A DNA stretch of 6,513 nt from Candidatus Cryptobacteroides faecihippi (GTDB taxonomy: Bacteria > Bacteroidota > Bacteroidia > Bacteroidales > UBA932), in the NCBI GenBank assembly GCA_018066065.1, contig JAGHSC010000158.1, positions 1 to 6,513 on the forward strand, given 5' to 3'. The notes under the pieces are model-generated. The model did no database searches. It was not told where the DNA came from and saw only the letters and a list, made by a program, of their open reading frames with translations. Below are positions 1 to 6,513 of this stretch, in pieces. A program made the translations under genes and the position numbers. Within the stretch, counting starts at the first letter, position 1; each line of letters opens with the position of its first letter.

Positions 1-457
1 AGGCATCGCAGAGGGCGTCATCATCGGCGCCAAGACCGAGGACCTGCTCATCTACACCGATGAGCTCGCTTCCGCATGCGACAACCTCTACCCCTGCACC
101 GATGATGGTTTAGCCGGCTTCATGGGCCTCGTCACCGCTCTCCTCGAGAAGCTGGTCACCGAGGACGGTAAGAAGTACACCCAGGCTGTCTCAATCGGCC
201 CTATGATCATGATGAAGTTCTGTACCCTCACCTGCAAGAAGCTCGGCATCCCTGAGGATGTCAGCCTGAACATGCTGATGGTGGACGGAACCGGAATGTG
301 CGGTGCATGCCGCGTCACCGTGGGCGGAAAGGTCAAGTTCGCATGCGTGGACGGACCTGAGTTCGACGGTTACGAAGTGGATTTCGACGAGGCAATGCGC
401 CGACTCGGACAGTACAAGGCCGAAGAGGCAGAGGAAAGAGCAAAATACGTGAAGTAA
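1..457 (+). CDS. nfnA: NfnA-like FAD/NAD-binding, [2Fe-2S] subunit of NADH-dependent ferredoxin:NADP+ oxidoreductase (3' part)
   Basis: The reading frame is open from base 2, so the gene enters from outside the window. 151 C-terminal residues are visible of a family of about 280; the FAD-binding barrel and most of the NAD-binding domain are missing. Visible residue 66 onward (GPMIMMKFC) is the end of the NAD-binding fold. The C-terminal iron-sulfur segment has D95-x4-C100-x2-C103-x11-C115 (bases 284-346), followed by VDGPEFDG. An Asp in the first ligand position, where PyrK has Cys, is known from NfnA, whose [2Fe-2S] cluster is held by one Asp and three Cys. The protein should be cytoplasmic. 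It accepts or donates electrons with NAD(H) and passes them to NfnB, encoded 4 nt downstream. The ATG at 122 is internal: the open frame upstream of it encodes family-like sequence. Databases often call such proteins sulfide/dihydroorotate dehydrogenase-like. The family is secure; the bifurcating role is inferred from the pairing. Confidence 0.9.
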   Translation, partial: GIAEGVIIGAKTEDLLIYTDELASACDNLYPCTDDGLAGFMGLVTALLEKLVTEDGKKYTQAVSIGPMIMMKFCTLTCKKLGIPEDVSLNMLMVDGTGMCGACRVTVGGKVKFACVDGPEFDGYEVDFDEAMRRLGQYKAEEAEERAKYVK

Positions 458-461
458 GACT

Positions 462-1850
462 ATGGCAGAAAGAATTCCAAGAGTACCGGTAAGGGAGCAG
501 GATCCCCAGGTACGTGCACATAACTTTGAAGAGGTTTGCTACGGCTACAACCTCGAGGAAGCAACCAGGGAGGCATCACGCTGTCTCCATTGCAAGAACC
601 CACGCTGCGTGGCTGCATGCCCGGTTGGCGTGAAGATCCCTGAGTTCATCGCCCAGGTCGTCGCAGGGGACATCAAGGGTGCCGCTGCAGTGATCGCCCA
701 GGATTCATCCCTCCCTGCAGTCTGCGGCCGCGTCTGCCCTCAGGAGAGCCAGTGCGAAGGAAGCTGCATCCTCGGCGTCAAGTTCGAGCCGGTCGCCATC
801 GGCAAGCTCGAGAGATTCGTGGCTGACACCATGGCCGCCGAGGCCACTCCTGCGGAGCCTGCAAAGGCACCTGAGGGAGCCAGGAAGGTTGCAATCCTCG
901 GAAGTGGCCCTGCAGGTCTCGCATGCGCATCCGACCTCGCAAAGAAAGGCTATGACGTCACCATCTTCGAGGCCCTTCACAAGGCCGGCGGCGTCCTTGA
1001 ATATGGAATCCCGGAGTTCCGTCTCCCTAAGGACACCGTCCTCAAGCGCGAAGTCGAGTCAGTCAAGGCTCTCGGCGTCAAGATCGAGACCGACGTCATC
1101 GTCGGAAGGACAGTCACCATCGACAACCTCATGGACGAGGAAGGATTCGAGGCTGTGTTCGTGGGAACCGGAGCCGGTCTTCCTAAGTTCATGGGCATCC
1201 CTGGAGAGAACCTCAACGGTGTCTTCTCCGCAAATGAGCTCCTTACCAGGAACAACCTCATGAAGGCCTTCCGCGAGGACTACATGACCCCTATCCATGT
1301 CGGTGGCAGCTGCTGCGTCGTAGGTGGCGGTAATGTGGCCATGGACGCAGCCAGGACCGCCCTCAGGCTCGGTGCAGACACCAGCATCATCTACAGGCGC
1401 ACCGAGGTCGAGCTTCCTGCCCGAAAGGAGGAGGTCCACCACGCCAAGGAGGAAGGCATCGACTTCAAGATGCTGACCAACCCTGTCGAGATCCTCGGAG
1501 ACGAGAAGGGCTGGGTACGCGCAGTGAAGTGCATCAGGATGGAGCTTGGAGAACCGGATGCAAGCGGTCGCCGCTCCCCTGTCGAGATCCCGGGTTCAGA
1601 GTTCGAGATCCCTACCGACACCGTCGTGATGGCCCTCGGAACCTCTCCTAACCCTCTCATCGTCAAGACCACCGATGGTCTCGAGGCCACCCGCAGAGGC
1701 GGTATCGTCGCCGATGAGAACGGAAAGACCACCAGGGAAGGCGTGTTCGCAGGAGGTGACGCCGTCACCGGCGCTGCCACCGTCATCCTGGCAATGGGTG
1801 CCGGAAGGAAGGCTGCAGCCGCCATCGACGAGTATCTCCAGAGCAAGTAG
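462..1850 (+). CDS. nfnB: NfnB-like NADPH-binding, two-[4Fe-4S] flavoprotein (annotated elsewhere as NADPH-dependent glutamate synthase small subunit)
   Basis: This complete 462-residue protein matches the usual family length of about 465. The N-terminal domain carries two cysteine groups, C41/C44/C49/C53 and C88/C92/C98/C102, with the GltD/dihydropyrimidine dehydrogenase spacing that holds two [4Fe-4S] clusters. E117 in the GKLERF segment is a candidate non-Cys ligand by analogy. The FAD Rossmann motif is at 147-152 (GSGPAG). The NADPH fold starts at 288 (GGGNVAMD), and R312/R313 probably bind the 2'-phosphate. The C-terminal FAD motif GGD is at 431-433. In Nfn this subunit carries the bifurcating FAD and exchanges electrons with ferredoxin and NADPH. 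The adjacent nfnA, and the lack of a glutamate synthase large subunit in the window, favour Nfn over true GltD. The ATG at 462 follows the nfnA stop by 4 nt, so the two are co-transcribed and probably translationally coupled. The gene ends with TAG at the family's usual C-terminus. Confidence 0.92.
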   Translation: MAERIPRVPVREQDPQVRAHNFEEVCYGYNLEEATREASRCLHCKNPRCVAACPVGVKIPEFIAQVVAGDIKGAAAVIAQDSSLPAVCGRVCPQESQCEGSCILGVKFEPVAIGKLERFVADTMAAEATPAEPAKAPEGARKVAILGSGPAGLACASDLAKKGYDVTIFEALHKAGGVLEYGIPEFRLPKDTVLKREVESVKALGVKIETDVIVGRTVTIDNLMDEEGFEAVFVGTGAGLPKFMGIPGENLNGVFSANELLTRNNLMKAFREDYMTPIHVGGSCCVVGGGNVAMDAARTALRLGADTSIIYRRTEVELPARKEEVHHAKEEGIDFKMLTNPVEILGDEKGWVRAVKCIRMELGEPDASGRRSPVEIPGSEFEIPTDTVVMALGTSPNPLIVKTTDGLEATRRGGIVADENGKTTREGVFAGGDAVTGAATVILAMGAGRKAAAAIDEYLQSK

Positions 1851-1876
1851 GAAGCTGAATCAAAACCACATATCAC

Positions 1877-1942
1877 ATGATCAGAAGAATGACCCTCTTC
1901 ACGGCCATCCTAGCATCCGCATTCACGATGGCTGTTTCCTGC
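1877..1942 (+). other. lipoprotein signal peptide with lipobox Cys22
   Basis: Residues 1-21 have two Arg, then a hydrophobic run (LFTAILASAFTMAV), then A-V-S directly before C22, encoded at 1940-1942. The -3 residue is Ala rather than the favoured Leu, but -1 Ser is allowed. The mature protein would begin C-S-Q-K-T-Q-D. This lacks the strong acidic run that marks surface export in well-studied Bacteroidota, so whether it is periplasmic or surface-exposed is open. Confidence 0.8.
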
Positions 1943-3046
1943 TCTCAGAAGACGCAGGACATCGATGTTGCCGCCTACGTGTGGCCGGCATACCACAACG
2001 ACCCGAGATGGGCTGAAATCGGCATTTTTCCGGACGGAAAGGGAGAATGGGAAACTCTCTACAACTCCGAGCCTCGCTACGAGGGCCACAGGCAGCCTAG
2101 AGTCCCTGAATGGGGCTACTTCAACGAGGCTGACCCGAAGATGCAGGAGAAGATCGTCAAGACCGCCACAAAGTACGGAGTGAACACCTTCATCTTCGAC
2201 TGGTACTGGTACGACGGAAAGCCTTTTCTCGAGGATGTCGTCAACGCCTTCCTCAAGGCACGCAACAACGAAAGGATGAAGTTCTACCTCATGTGGGCGA
2301 ACCACACGGCCAACAGCTACTGGGACTACGACGAGCCGGACAAGAGCAAGGTCTACTGGCACGGCGAGACTTCAAGGGAGTCTTTCGACGGATTCACATC
2401 GCATCTCATCGAGGACTACTTCAAGAAGCCTAACTACTACAGGATCGACGGCAAGCCAGTCTTCGCCATCTACGAGCTCGGCACCTTCATCGAAGGCATG
2501 GGCGGCATCGAGCAGGCAAAGGACGCTCTCGACGCATTCAGGAAGCAGTGCACCGATGCAGGCCTTCCGGGCCTCCACATCCAGGCTATCCTCTGGAACA
2601 TCCCGACTTCTCTCACCGGCGTGCCCGGCGAGACCGAGAGCACCCAGGGCAACACCCTCTCCTACCTCGGGATCGAGAGTCTGACCCACTACCAGTGGTG
2701 CCACTACGTTCCGCTCAAGGACTACCAGGAGTGGGGTGAGGAGGCTGTTGCAAAGTACCAGCAGTTCGACAGCGAGTACGACGTACCTTACTTCCCTCAC
2801 GTTTCCATCGACTGGGACAACAACCCTCGCTTCCCTTATCAGGTCGGAGCAGTCACCGGAGTGACCCCTGAGAGGTTCGAGGGCTTCCTCAGGAAGGCAA
2901 AGGACTACGTCGAGGCTCACCCTGACCAGCCTAGGATCGTCACCGTCAATGCATGGAACGAATGGTCAGAGGGAAGCTACCTCGAGCCAGACACCGACTT
3001 CGGCTACTCATTCCTCGAAGCCGTCAGGAACGTCTTCAGGAAATAA
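1877..3046 (+). CDS. GH99-like / WbsX-family lipoprotein, putative envelope glycoside hydrolase
   Basis: The product is a complete 389-residue protein. It starts with a lipoprotein signal (charged MIRRM, hydrophobic core, C22). The rest resembles the WbsX / glycoside hydrolase 99-like (beta/alpha)8 family. Recognisable stretches are GEWETLYNSEPRYEGH (56-71), TFIFDWYWYDGKP (104-116), MWANHT (139-144) and WNEWSEGSYLEPD (360-372). In characterised GH99 endo-alpha-mannosidases the catalytic pair lies in a NEWHEG motif. E362 and E365 have the same spacing here, so the active site looks intact. Substrate cannot be read from sequence; an alpha-mannan or another surface or dietary glycan is possible. 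The protein should be membrane-anchored, in the periplasm or on the surface. It lies 26 nt after nfnB with no visible terminator between, so co-transcription is possible, though no functional link is apparent. Codon use matches the Nfn genes. The start at 1877 keeps the positive N-region; ATG 1889 would also leave a signal peptide. The WbsX family also includes proteins annotated as glycosyltransferases. Confidence 0.85.
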   Translation: MIRRMTLFTAILASAFTMAVSCSQKTQDIDVAAYVWPAYHNDPRWAEIGIFPDGKGEWETLYNSEPRYEGHRQPRVPEWGYFNEADPKMQEKIVKTATKYGVNTFIFDWYWYDGKPFLEDVVNAFLKARNNERMKFYLMWANHTANSYWDYDEPDKSKVYWHGETSRESFDGFTSHLIEDYFKKPNYYRIDGKPVFAIYELGTFIEGMGGIEQAKDALDAFRKQCTDAGLPGLHIQAILWNIPTSLTGVPGETESTQGNTLSYLGIESLTHYQWCHYVPLKDYQEWGEEAVAKYQQFDSEYDVPYFPHVSIDWDNNPRFPYQVGAVTGVTPERFEGFLRKAKDYVEAHPDQPRIVTVNAWNEWSEGSYLEPDTDFGYSFLEAVRNVFRK

Positions 3047-3062
3047 TCCTCAAGAAAGCCAT

Positions 3063-3102
3063 AAGAGAAGCGGCCGGGAAATCAATCCCAGCCGCTTCTC
3101 TT
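3063..3102. terminator. bidirectional hairpin between convergent gene blocks
   Basis: Bases 3063-3074 (aagagaagcggc) pair perfectly with 3091-3102 (gccgcttctctt). Inside a single C/A mismatch (3075/3090), 3076-3079 (ggga) pairs with 3086-3089 (tccc), closing a 6-nt loop at 3080-3085. The hairpin begins 17 nt after the lipoprotein stop on the + strand and 14 nt beyond the ABC gene stop on the - strand. The following T-tracts are short (tttcatt on the + strand; weaker on the -), so strength is uncertain. Its position suits it to both transcripts. Confidence 0.8.
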
Positions 3103-3673
3103 TCATTCATGAGGATCAGGCAATCTGGTTTCCAGTGTAGAGCTCGTAGTACTTGCCCTTCTGCGCGAGAAGCTCATCGTGGCGCCCGCGCTCGATGATG
3201 CGTCCCTTTTCCAGGACCATGATGTAGTTCGCGTTCTGCACGGTGGAAAGACGGTGCGCGATGACGAATGTGGTGCGCCCCTTCATGAGGGAATCCATGC
3301 CCTTCTGGATAAGTCTCTCGGTGCGGGTGTCGATGGACGATGTGGCCTCGTCAAGGATCAGTACCGGAGGGTCGGCAACGGCGGCACGCGCGATGGCTAT
3401 GAGCTGCCTCTCTCCCTGTGACAGATTGTTTCCGTCAGCAGATAGGATCGTGTCGTAACCGTCAGGCAGACGAGAGATGAAGGAATGGGCATGGACCAGC
3501 TTCGCAGCCTTGATGCACTCCTCGTCAGACGCATCAAGCCTGCCATAGCGGATATTCTCAAGAACTGATGCCGAGAAGAGCTTGGTCTCCTGGAGGACAA
3601 TGCCGAGACTCTGTCTCAGGGAGTCCTTCCGGATGTCGCGGATGTCGAATCCGTCATAGGTTATCGTGCCGTC

Positions 3674-3676
3674 CTA
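3674..3676 (-). other. in-frame amber codon (codon 455) in ABC transporter gene
   Basis: On the - strand the codons read TAT GAG ATC TAG GAC GGC. They fall in the NRFYEI-x-DG segment just after Walker A. As I recall related transporters, this position is often Gln (NRFYDIQDG), so CAG to TAG is the simplest origin. Lys or Glu codons are also one change away. The frame continues without shift or further stop to TGA at 3116-3118. Confidence 0.9.
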
Positions 3677-3890
3677 GATCTCATAGAACCTGTTGATGAG
3701 GTTGGTGATGGGGGTCTTGCCGGCGCCGGTCCCCCCGACGAATGCAATCTTCCGTCCAGGGTACGCAGTAAGGGTGATATCGTACAGGATCTGCTTCTCC
3801 GGGACGTAGCTGAAGTCCACATCAGTGAGACTTACAAGGCCCTGAAGCGGAACGAGACGCTCTCCGTGCTTCCAAGCCCACTTTCCGGTC

Positions 3891-3970
3891 CTTTCTTCAC
3901 TAACGCAAAGATTATCAGAATCCGAAACATTTATGTTTACAAGTGTAACATTTCCGTTATCTACCTCTTT
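3891..3970 (-). other. AT-rich, codon-atypical linker segment in ABC transporter gene
   Basis: By direct count, 26 of these 80 bases are G or C (about 33%), far below the C-rich neighbouring code. They encode part of the linker between membrane domain and nucleotide-binding domain (roughly residues 357-383). Codons here are GTT, CTT, GTA, AAT, ATA and GAT where the rest of the gene prefers GTC, CTC, AAC and ATC. The frame is kept. The segment could be a variable, weakly constrained insert or a recombination patch. Confidence 0.7.
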
Positions 3971-5034
3971 TGCCTCATCCAGCATCCCATAGACCCTGTC
4001 GGTACCGGCTGAAGCCATGGCAATCGAGTTGATCTCGTTGCTGATGCTCTGGACCGGACGGGTGAAGTTCTTGTGAAGGGTCAGGAAGGCCACCAGGGTA
4101 CCCAAAGAGAGGGCGGAACCTCCCAATCCGCGAAGCATCCACGAGTCAGATCCGCCAAGAGCGATGACCGCACCGATGATGGCGATGAGGACATAGCCGA
4201 GATTGGCAAGGTTGCCATTGACAGGCATCACGATGTTGCCGACCTTGTTGGCATTGCAGACGCTCTTCCGCAGATTCTCGTTGATCACCGAGAACTGGTC
4301 CATGGCCTTCTTCTCATGGCAGTAGACTTTGACGACTCTCTGCCCCGACACCATCTCCTCGATGAAGCCATTGACGACCGCAAGGTTCTTCTGGCGCTCG
4401 GTGAAATACTTCTTGGAAAGCTTTCCGAGCTTCGTGGTGACAAAGACAGTCAAGGAAGCCATCACGATGGAGACAAGGGTCAGAGGAAGCGAAAGGACCA
4501 CCATGGAAATGAATGTGGCGACAATCGTGACCAGCGACTGGAGGAGACTTGGCAAAGTGTTGCCGATCACCTGGCGCAGCGTGTCAACATCATTGGTAAA
4601 GACAGACATGATCTCTCCATGCGAATGTGAGTCAAAGTATCGCAGCGGAAGGTCCTCAAGGTGGCTGAACAACCGCTCGCGGAGCTTCAGCATGGTACCC
4701 TGGCTGACTCTGATCATGATGACATTGTAGGCATAGGATGCCAAAGTGCCTGTCAGAAGCACTGCGGTAAGCCTCAGGAGTTCTTTCGCAAGAGGAACGA
4801 AGTCAGGGGCCGCAGAGTCGACGAGAGGCGAAATGAAGTCATCTATCAGCGTCTTGGTAAAGAGTGAGGACACAAGACTGGTAAGCGATGAGACTGCGAT
4901 GCACACCAGGACGGCTGCAAGGCCAGCCCTGTTGTTCCGGAGGATGAATCCGAAAAGTCTCCAGACAGTGGATCCCTTCCCCAGCCTTTTCCTCAATTCT
5001 GCGCCGGAAAGGCGCGGTTGGTCATTTTTCCTGC

Positions 5035-6513
5035 TCATCTCTTCTTCTCCTTTTCATCAAAATCACCCTCTGCACCGGATGACTGCATCTCATGGATGTC
5101 CTTGTAGATCTCACAGGTCTTCAGAAGGGCCTCATGCGTGTCAAAGGCCACAATCCGGCCATTGTCCATCACAGCGATCCTGTCAGCGTCCCTTACGCTC
5201 AGGATCCTCTGGGAGATGATGATCTTGGTCACACCCGGCACATGTACTGAAAATGCAGCACGGATCCTTGCATCCGTGGCTGTGTCGACAGCCGAGGTGG
5301 AATCATCGAGAATGAGGATCTTGGGACGCTTCAGAAGAGCCCTGGCGATGCAGAGGCGCTGACGCTGGCCTCCGGACACATTCGTTCCTCCCTGTTCGAT
5401 GAAAGTCCCGTAGCCGTCCGGCATCGCCTCGATGAACTCATCGGCACATGCCTGGCGGCAAGCCTCGATGCATTCCTCATCAGTGGCGTCTTCCCTGCCC
5501 CAGCGAAGGTTCTCCATGACCGTACCGGAAAACAGAGTGTTCTTCTGGAGCACCATGGCGACCTGGCTGCGAAGGGCCATCATGTCATAGTCGCGAACAT
5601 CCACGCCTCCAACCTTGACCGAACCCTCACAGACATCATACAGCCTCGGGATCAGGTTGACAAGGCTTGTCTTGCCGCATCCCGTTCCGCCTATCACACC
5701 GATTGTCTGACCTGCATCAATATGAAGGTCAATACCTTCCAATGCCTTATCTCCATCTTTGATGTAAGAGAAGGAGACTCCATCGAAATCAATGCTTCCA
5801 TCCTTGACCTCAAAGACAGGATCCTCCGGATCGTACATGTCCGGTACCTCATCTATGACCTCGGCAACACGCTTGCCGCTGGCAGCGCTCATGGTCAGCT
5901 GGACAAAGATCATGGAAAGCATCATGAGCGATGACATCAAGGTCATGATGTACGTAAAGAGAGACGTCAATTGACCAGTAGTAAGAGTTTCATCCACAAC
6001 ATAATGAGCACCGAACCAAGAGAGTGCGATGATACATCCGTAGACGACCAGGTTCATGACCGGATGGTTCAGGGCCATGAGACTCTCGGACTTGACGTTC
6101 AAGGTGTAGAGCGACAGGGCAGCCTTGTCGAACTTGCCCAGCTCATGGTCCTCCCTGACAAATGCCTTGACAACTCTGATCGCGGAGATGTTCTCCTGGA
6201 TCGTACCGTTGAGGGCATCGTACCTTTCGAAGACCTGGACGAAGAGCTTGGAAGCTCTCCTGATGAGGAAGAAAAGGCTCGTGGTCAGGACAACCATCGC
6301 CACCAGGAAGACAAGACTGAGCCTGGCATTGATGAAGAAGCACATGAAAAGGCTGAACACGAGATTCAGCGGTGCCCTGAAGCTGACCCTCAGGAGCATC
6401 TGGAAAGCCCTCTGGAGATTGCTCACGTCAGTCGTCATCCTGGTGACCAGCCCGGCGGTGGAGAACTTGTCGATGTCGGAGAACGAGAACCTCTGGATGT
6501 TGCGGTACATCGC
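5035..6513 (-). CDS. ABC exporter half-transporter with degenerate ATP site (5' end outside window)
   Basis: The frame is open to the window edge. The Met codon at 6510 is internal, since related exporters have about 100 residues and two membrane helices before this MYRNIQxFSF segment. Numbering from that Met, helices lie near 46-62, 65-85, 150-170 and 180-205. The nucleotide-binding domain covers about 236-470: Walker A GGTGCGKTS 274-282, Q-loop Q322, signature VSGGQ 378-382, Walker B ILILDD 398-403. D403 (bases 5302-5304) replaces the catalytic Glu. Q434 (5209-5211) replaces the switch His in IISQR. This pattern marks the degenerate subunit of heterodimeric exporters such as TM287/288 and BmrCD. 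Its canonical signature would complete the competent site of the partner encoded downstream. It sits in the inner membrane and exports an unidentified substrate. It ends in TGA overlapping the next ATG. The promoter lies outside the window. Confidence 0.92.
   Translation of the reverse strand, partial: AMYRNIQRFSFSDIDKFSTAGLVTRMTTDVSNLQRAFQMLLRVSFRAPLNLVFSLFMCFFINARLSLVFLVAMVVLTTSLFFLIRRASKLFVQVFERYDALNGTIQENISAIRVVKAFVREDHELGKFDKAALSLYTLNVKSESLMALNHPVMNLVVYGCIIALSWFGAHYVVDETLTTGQLTSLFTYIMTLMSSLMMLSMIFVQLTMSAASGKRVAEVIDEVPDMYDPEDPVFEVKDGSIDFDGVSFSYIKDGDKALEGIDLHIDAGQTIGVIGGTGCGKTSLVNLIPRLYDVCEGSVKVGGVDVRDYDMMALRSQVAMVLQKNTLFSGTVMENLRWGREDATDEECIEACRQACADEFIEAMPDGYGTFIEQGGTNVSGGQRQRLCIARALLKRPKILILDDSTSAVDTATDARIRAAFSVHVPGVTKIIISQRILSVRDADRIAVMDNGRIVAFDTHEALLKTCEIYKDIHEMQSSGAEGDFDEKEKKR
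5047..5052 (-). promoter_or_regulatory. possible Shine-Dalgarno AAGGAG for the downstream ABC gene
   Basis: On the - strand AAGGAG is followed by 8 nt and then ATG at 5038-5036. It lies inside the last codons of the upstream gene, in the stretch encoding its Lys/Glu-rich tail (EKEKKR), so the match could be a by-product of that coding. With the ATGA overlap it would support coupled, roughly equal production of the two half-transporters. Confidence 0.5.

Larger units (their letters stand above)
3116..5038 (-). pseudogene. ABC exporter half-transporter with consensus ATP site, interrupted by in-frame TAG
   Basis: If the TAG at 3674-3676 is read through, the frame encodes 640 residues of a membrane-plus-nucleotide-binding-domain half-transporter, near the family's usual length. 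As written, translation from ATG 5038 stops after 454 residues. Membrane segments lie near 36-58, 86-108, 165-205, 270-295 and 305-325. A linker at about 355-395 contains a WAWKH motif. Walker A (GGTGAGKTP, 435-443) has Pro443 where Thr/Ser is usual. After the stop the frame keeps Q-loop Q483, signature LSQGE 539-543, Walker B VLILDE 559-564 with catalytic Glu564, and switch His595. This subunit therefore supplies the Walker A/B, Glu and His of the competent ATP site. Its ATG overlaps the stop of the upstream partner gene (ATGA). I saw no ATG, GTG or TTG in frame between the TAG and ATG 3298, so separate translation of a whole C-terminal half is unlikely. The substrate is unknown; multidrug-like export is typical of the family. 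Sequencing error is possible. Confidence 0.75.

Noticed and set aside
462..1850. True glutamate synthase small subunit (GltD)
   Set aside because: Sequence similarity alone allows it, but the immediate NfnA partner and the absence of a large-subunit gene in the window make Nfn the better reading.
2372..2920. Long antisense open frame (182 codons) opposite the lipoprotein gene, and similar ones at 1910-2362 and 1391-1876
   Set aside because: The real genes show clear family motifs. The antisense frames have no recognisable domain and arise from C-ending codon bias, which rarely makes stops on the other strand.
3116..3298. A separate small gene starting at ATG 3298 on the - strand
   Set aside because: It is the C-terminal end of the interrupted nucleotide-binding domain (switch His onward) in the same frame, not an independent protein.
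3905..3960. Internal promoter in the AT-rich island
   Set aside because: TATGTTTA on the + strand and TAATCTTTG on the - strand only partly resemble the Bacteroidota TAnnTTTG element. I saw no convincing partner at -33 and no suitable start codon for a downstream product.
4073..4630. 185-codon + strand open frame opposite the ABC transporter
   Set aside because: The translation is rich in His, Asp and Arg with no recognisable motif, as expected of the reverse complement of membrane-protein code.
1..6513. CRISPR array, tRNA or rRNA gene, insertion sequence or attachment site
   Set aside because: I saw no regularly spaced repeats, no cloverleaf-like segment, no transposase code and no terminal inverted repeats. 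The longest gap between genes is 69 nt.

Overview
The window looks like chromosomal DNA from an anaerobic Bacteroidota, probably a gut- or rumen-type Bacteroidales. The evidence is a Bacteroidota-style lipoprotein, start codons mostly without a clear Shine-Dalgarno sequence, and an electron-bifurcating Nfn pair typical of anaerobes. Codon use is strongly biased to C-ending codons (CTC, GTC, ATC), with AGG/AGA common for Arg and CCT for Pro. The taxonomic call is inference. Nothing here is phage-, plasmid- or IS-like.

Layout: two gene blocks face each other. The + strand block (1-3046) holds the 3' part of nfnA, a complete nfnB 4 nt downstream, and 26 nt later a GH99/WbsX-like lipoprotein gene. 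The - strand block (6513-3116) is a two-gene ABC-exporter operon. Its upstream half-transporter is cut by the window edge and overlaps the downstream half-transporter by 4 nt (ATGA). A 12-bp-stem hairpin lies in the 69-nt gap where the blocks converge and can serve both as terminator.

How the genes work together: NfnA and NfnB should form the soluble flavin/iron-sulfur complex that couples NADH, ferredoxin and NADPH pools. The lipoprotein is probably an envelope glycan-active enzyme; its link to Nfn is positional only. The two ABC proteins should pair as a heterodimeric type IV exporter. The upstream subunit has a degenerate ATP site (Asp for the catalytic Glu, Gln for the switch His). The downstream subunit has the catalytically competent residues.

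The most notable observation is that the downstream, catalytic ABC subunit is interrupted by a single in-frame TAG between Walker A and the Q-loop, with the frame and all later motifs intact. The Walker A of the same gene also carries an unusual proline 12 codons before the TAG. A recent nonsense mutation, a sequencing or assembly error, and TAG read-through all fit; the first two are more likely. I found no convincing new multi-gene system.
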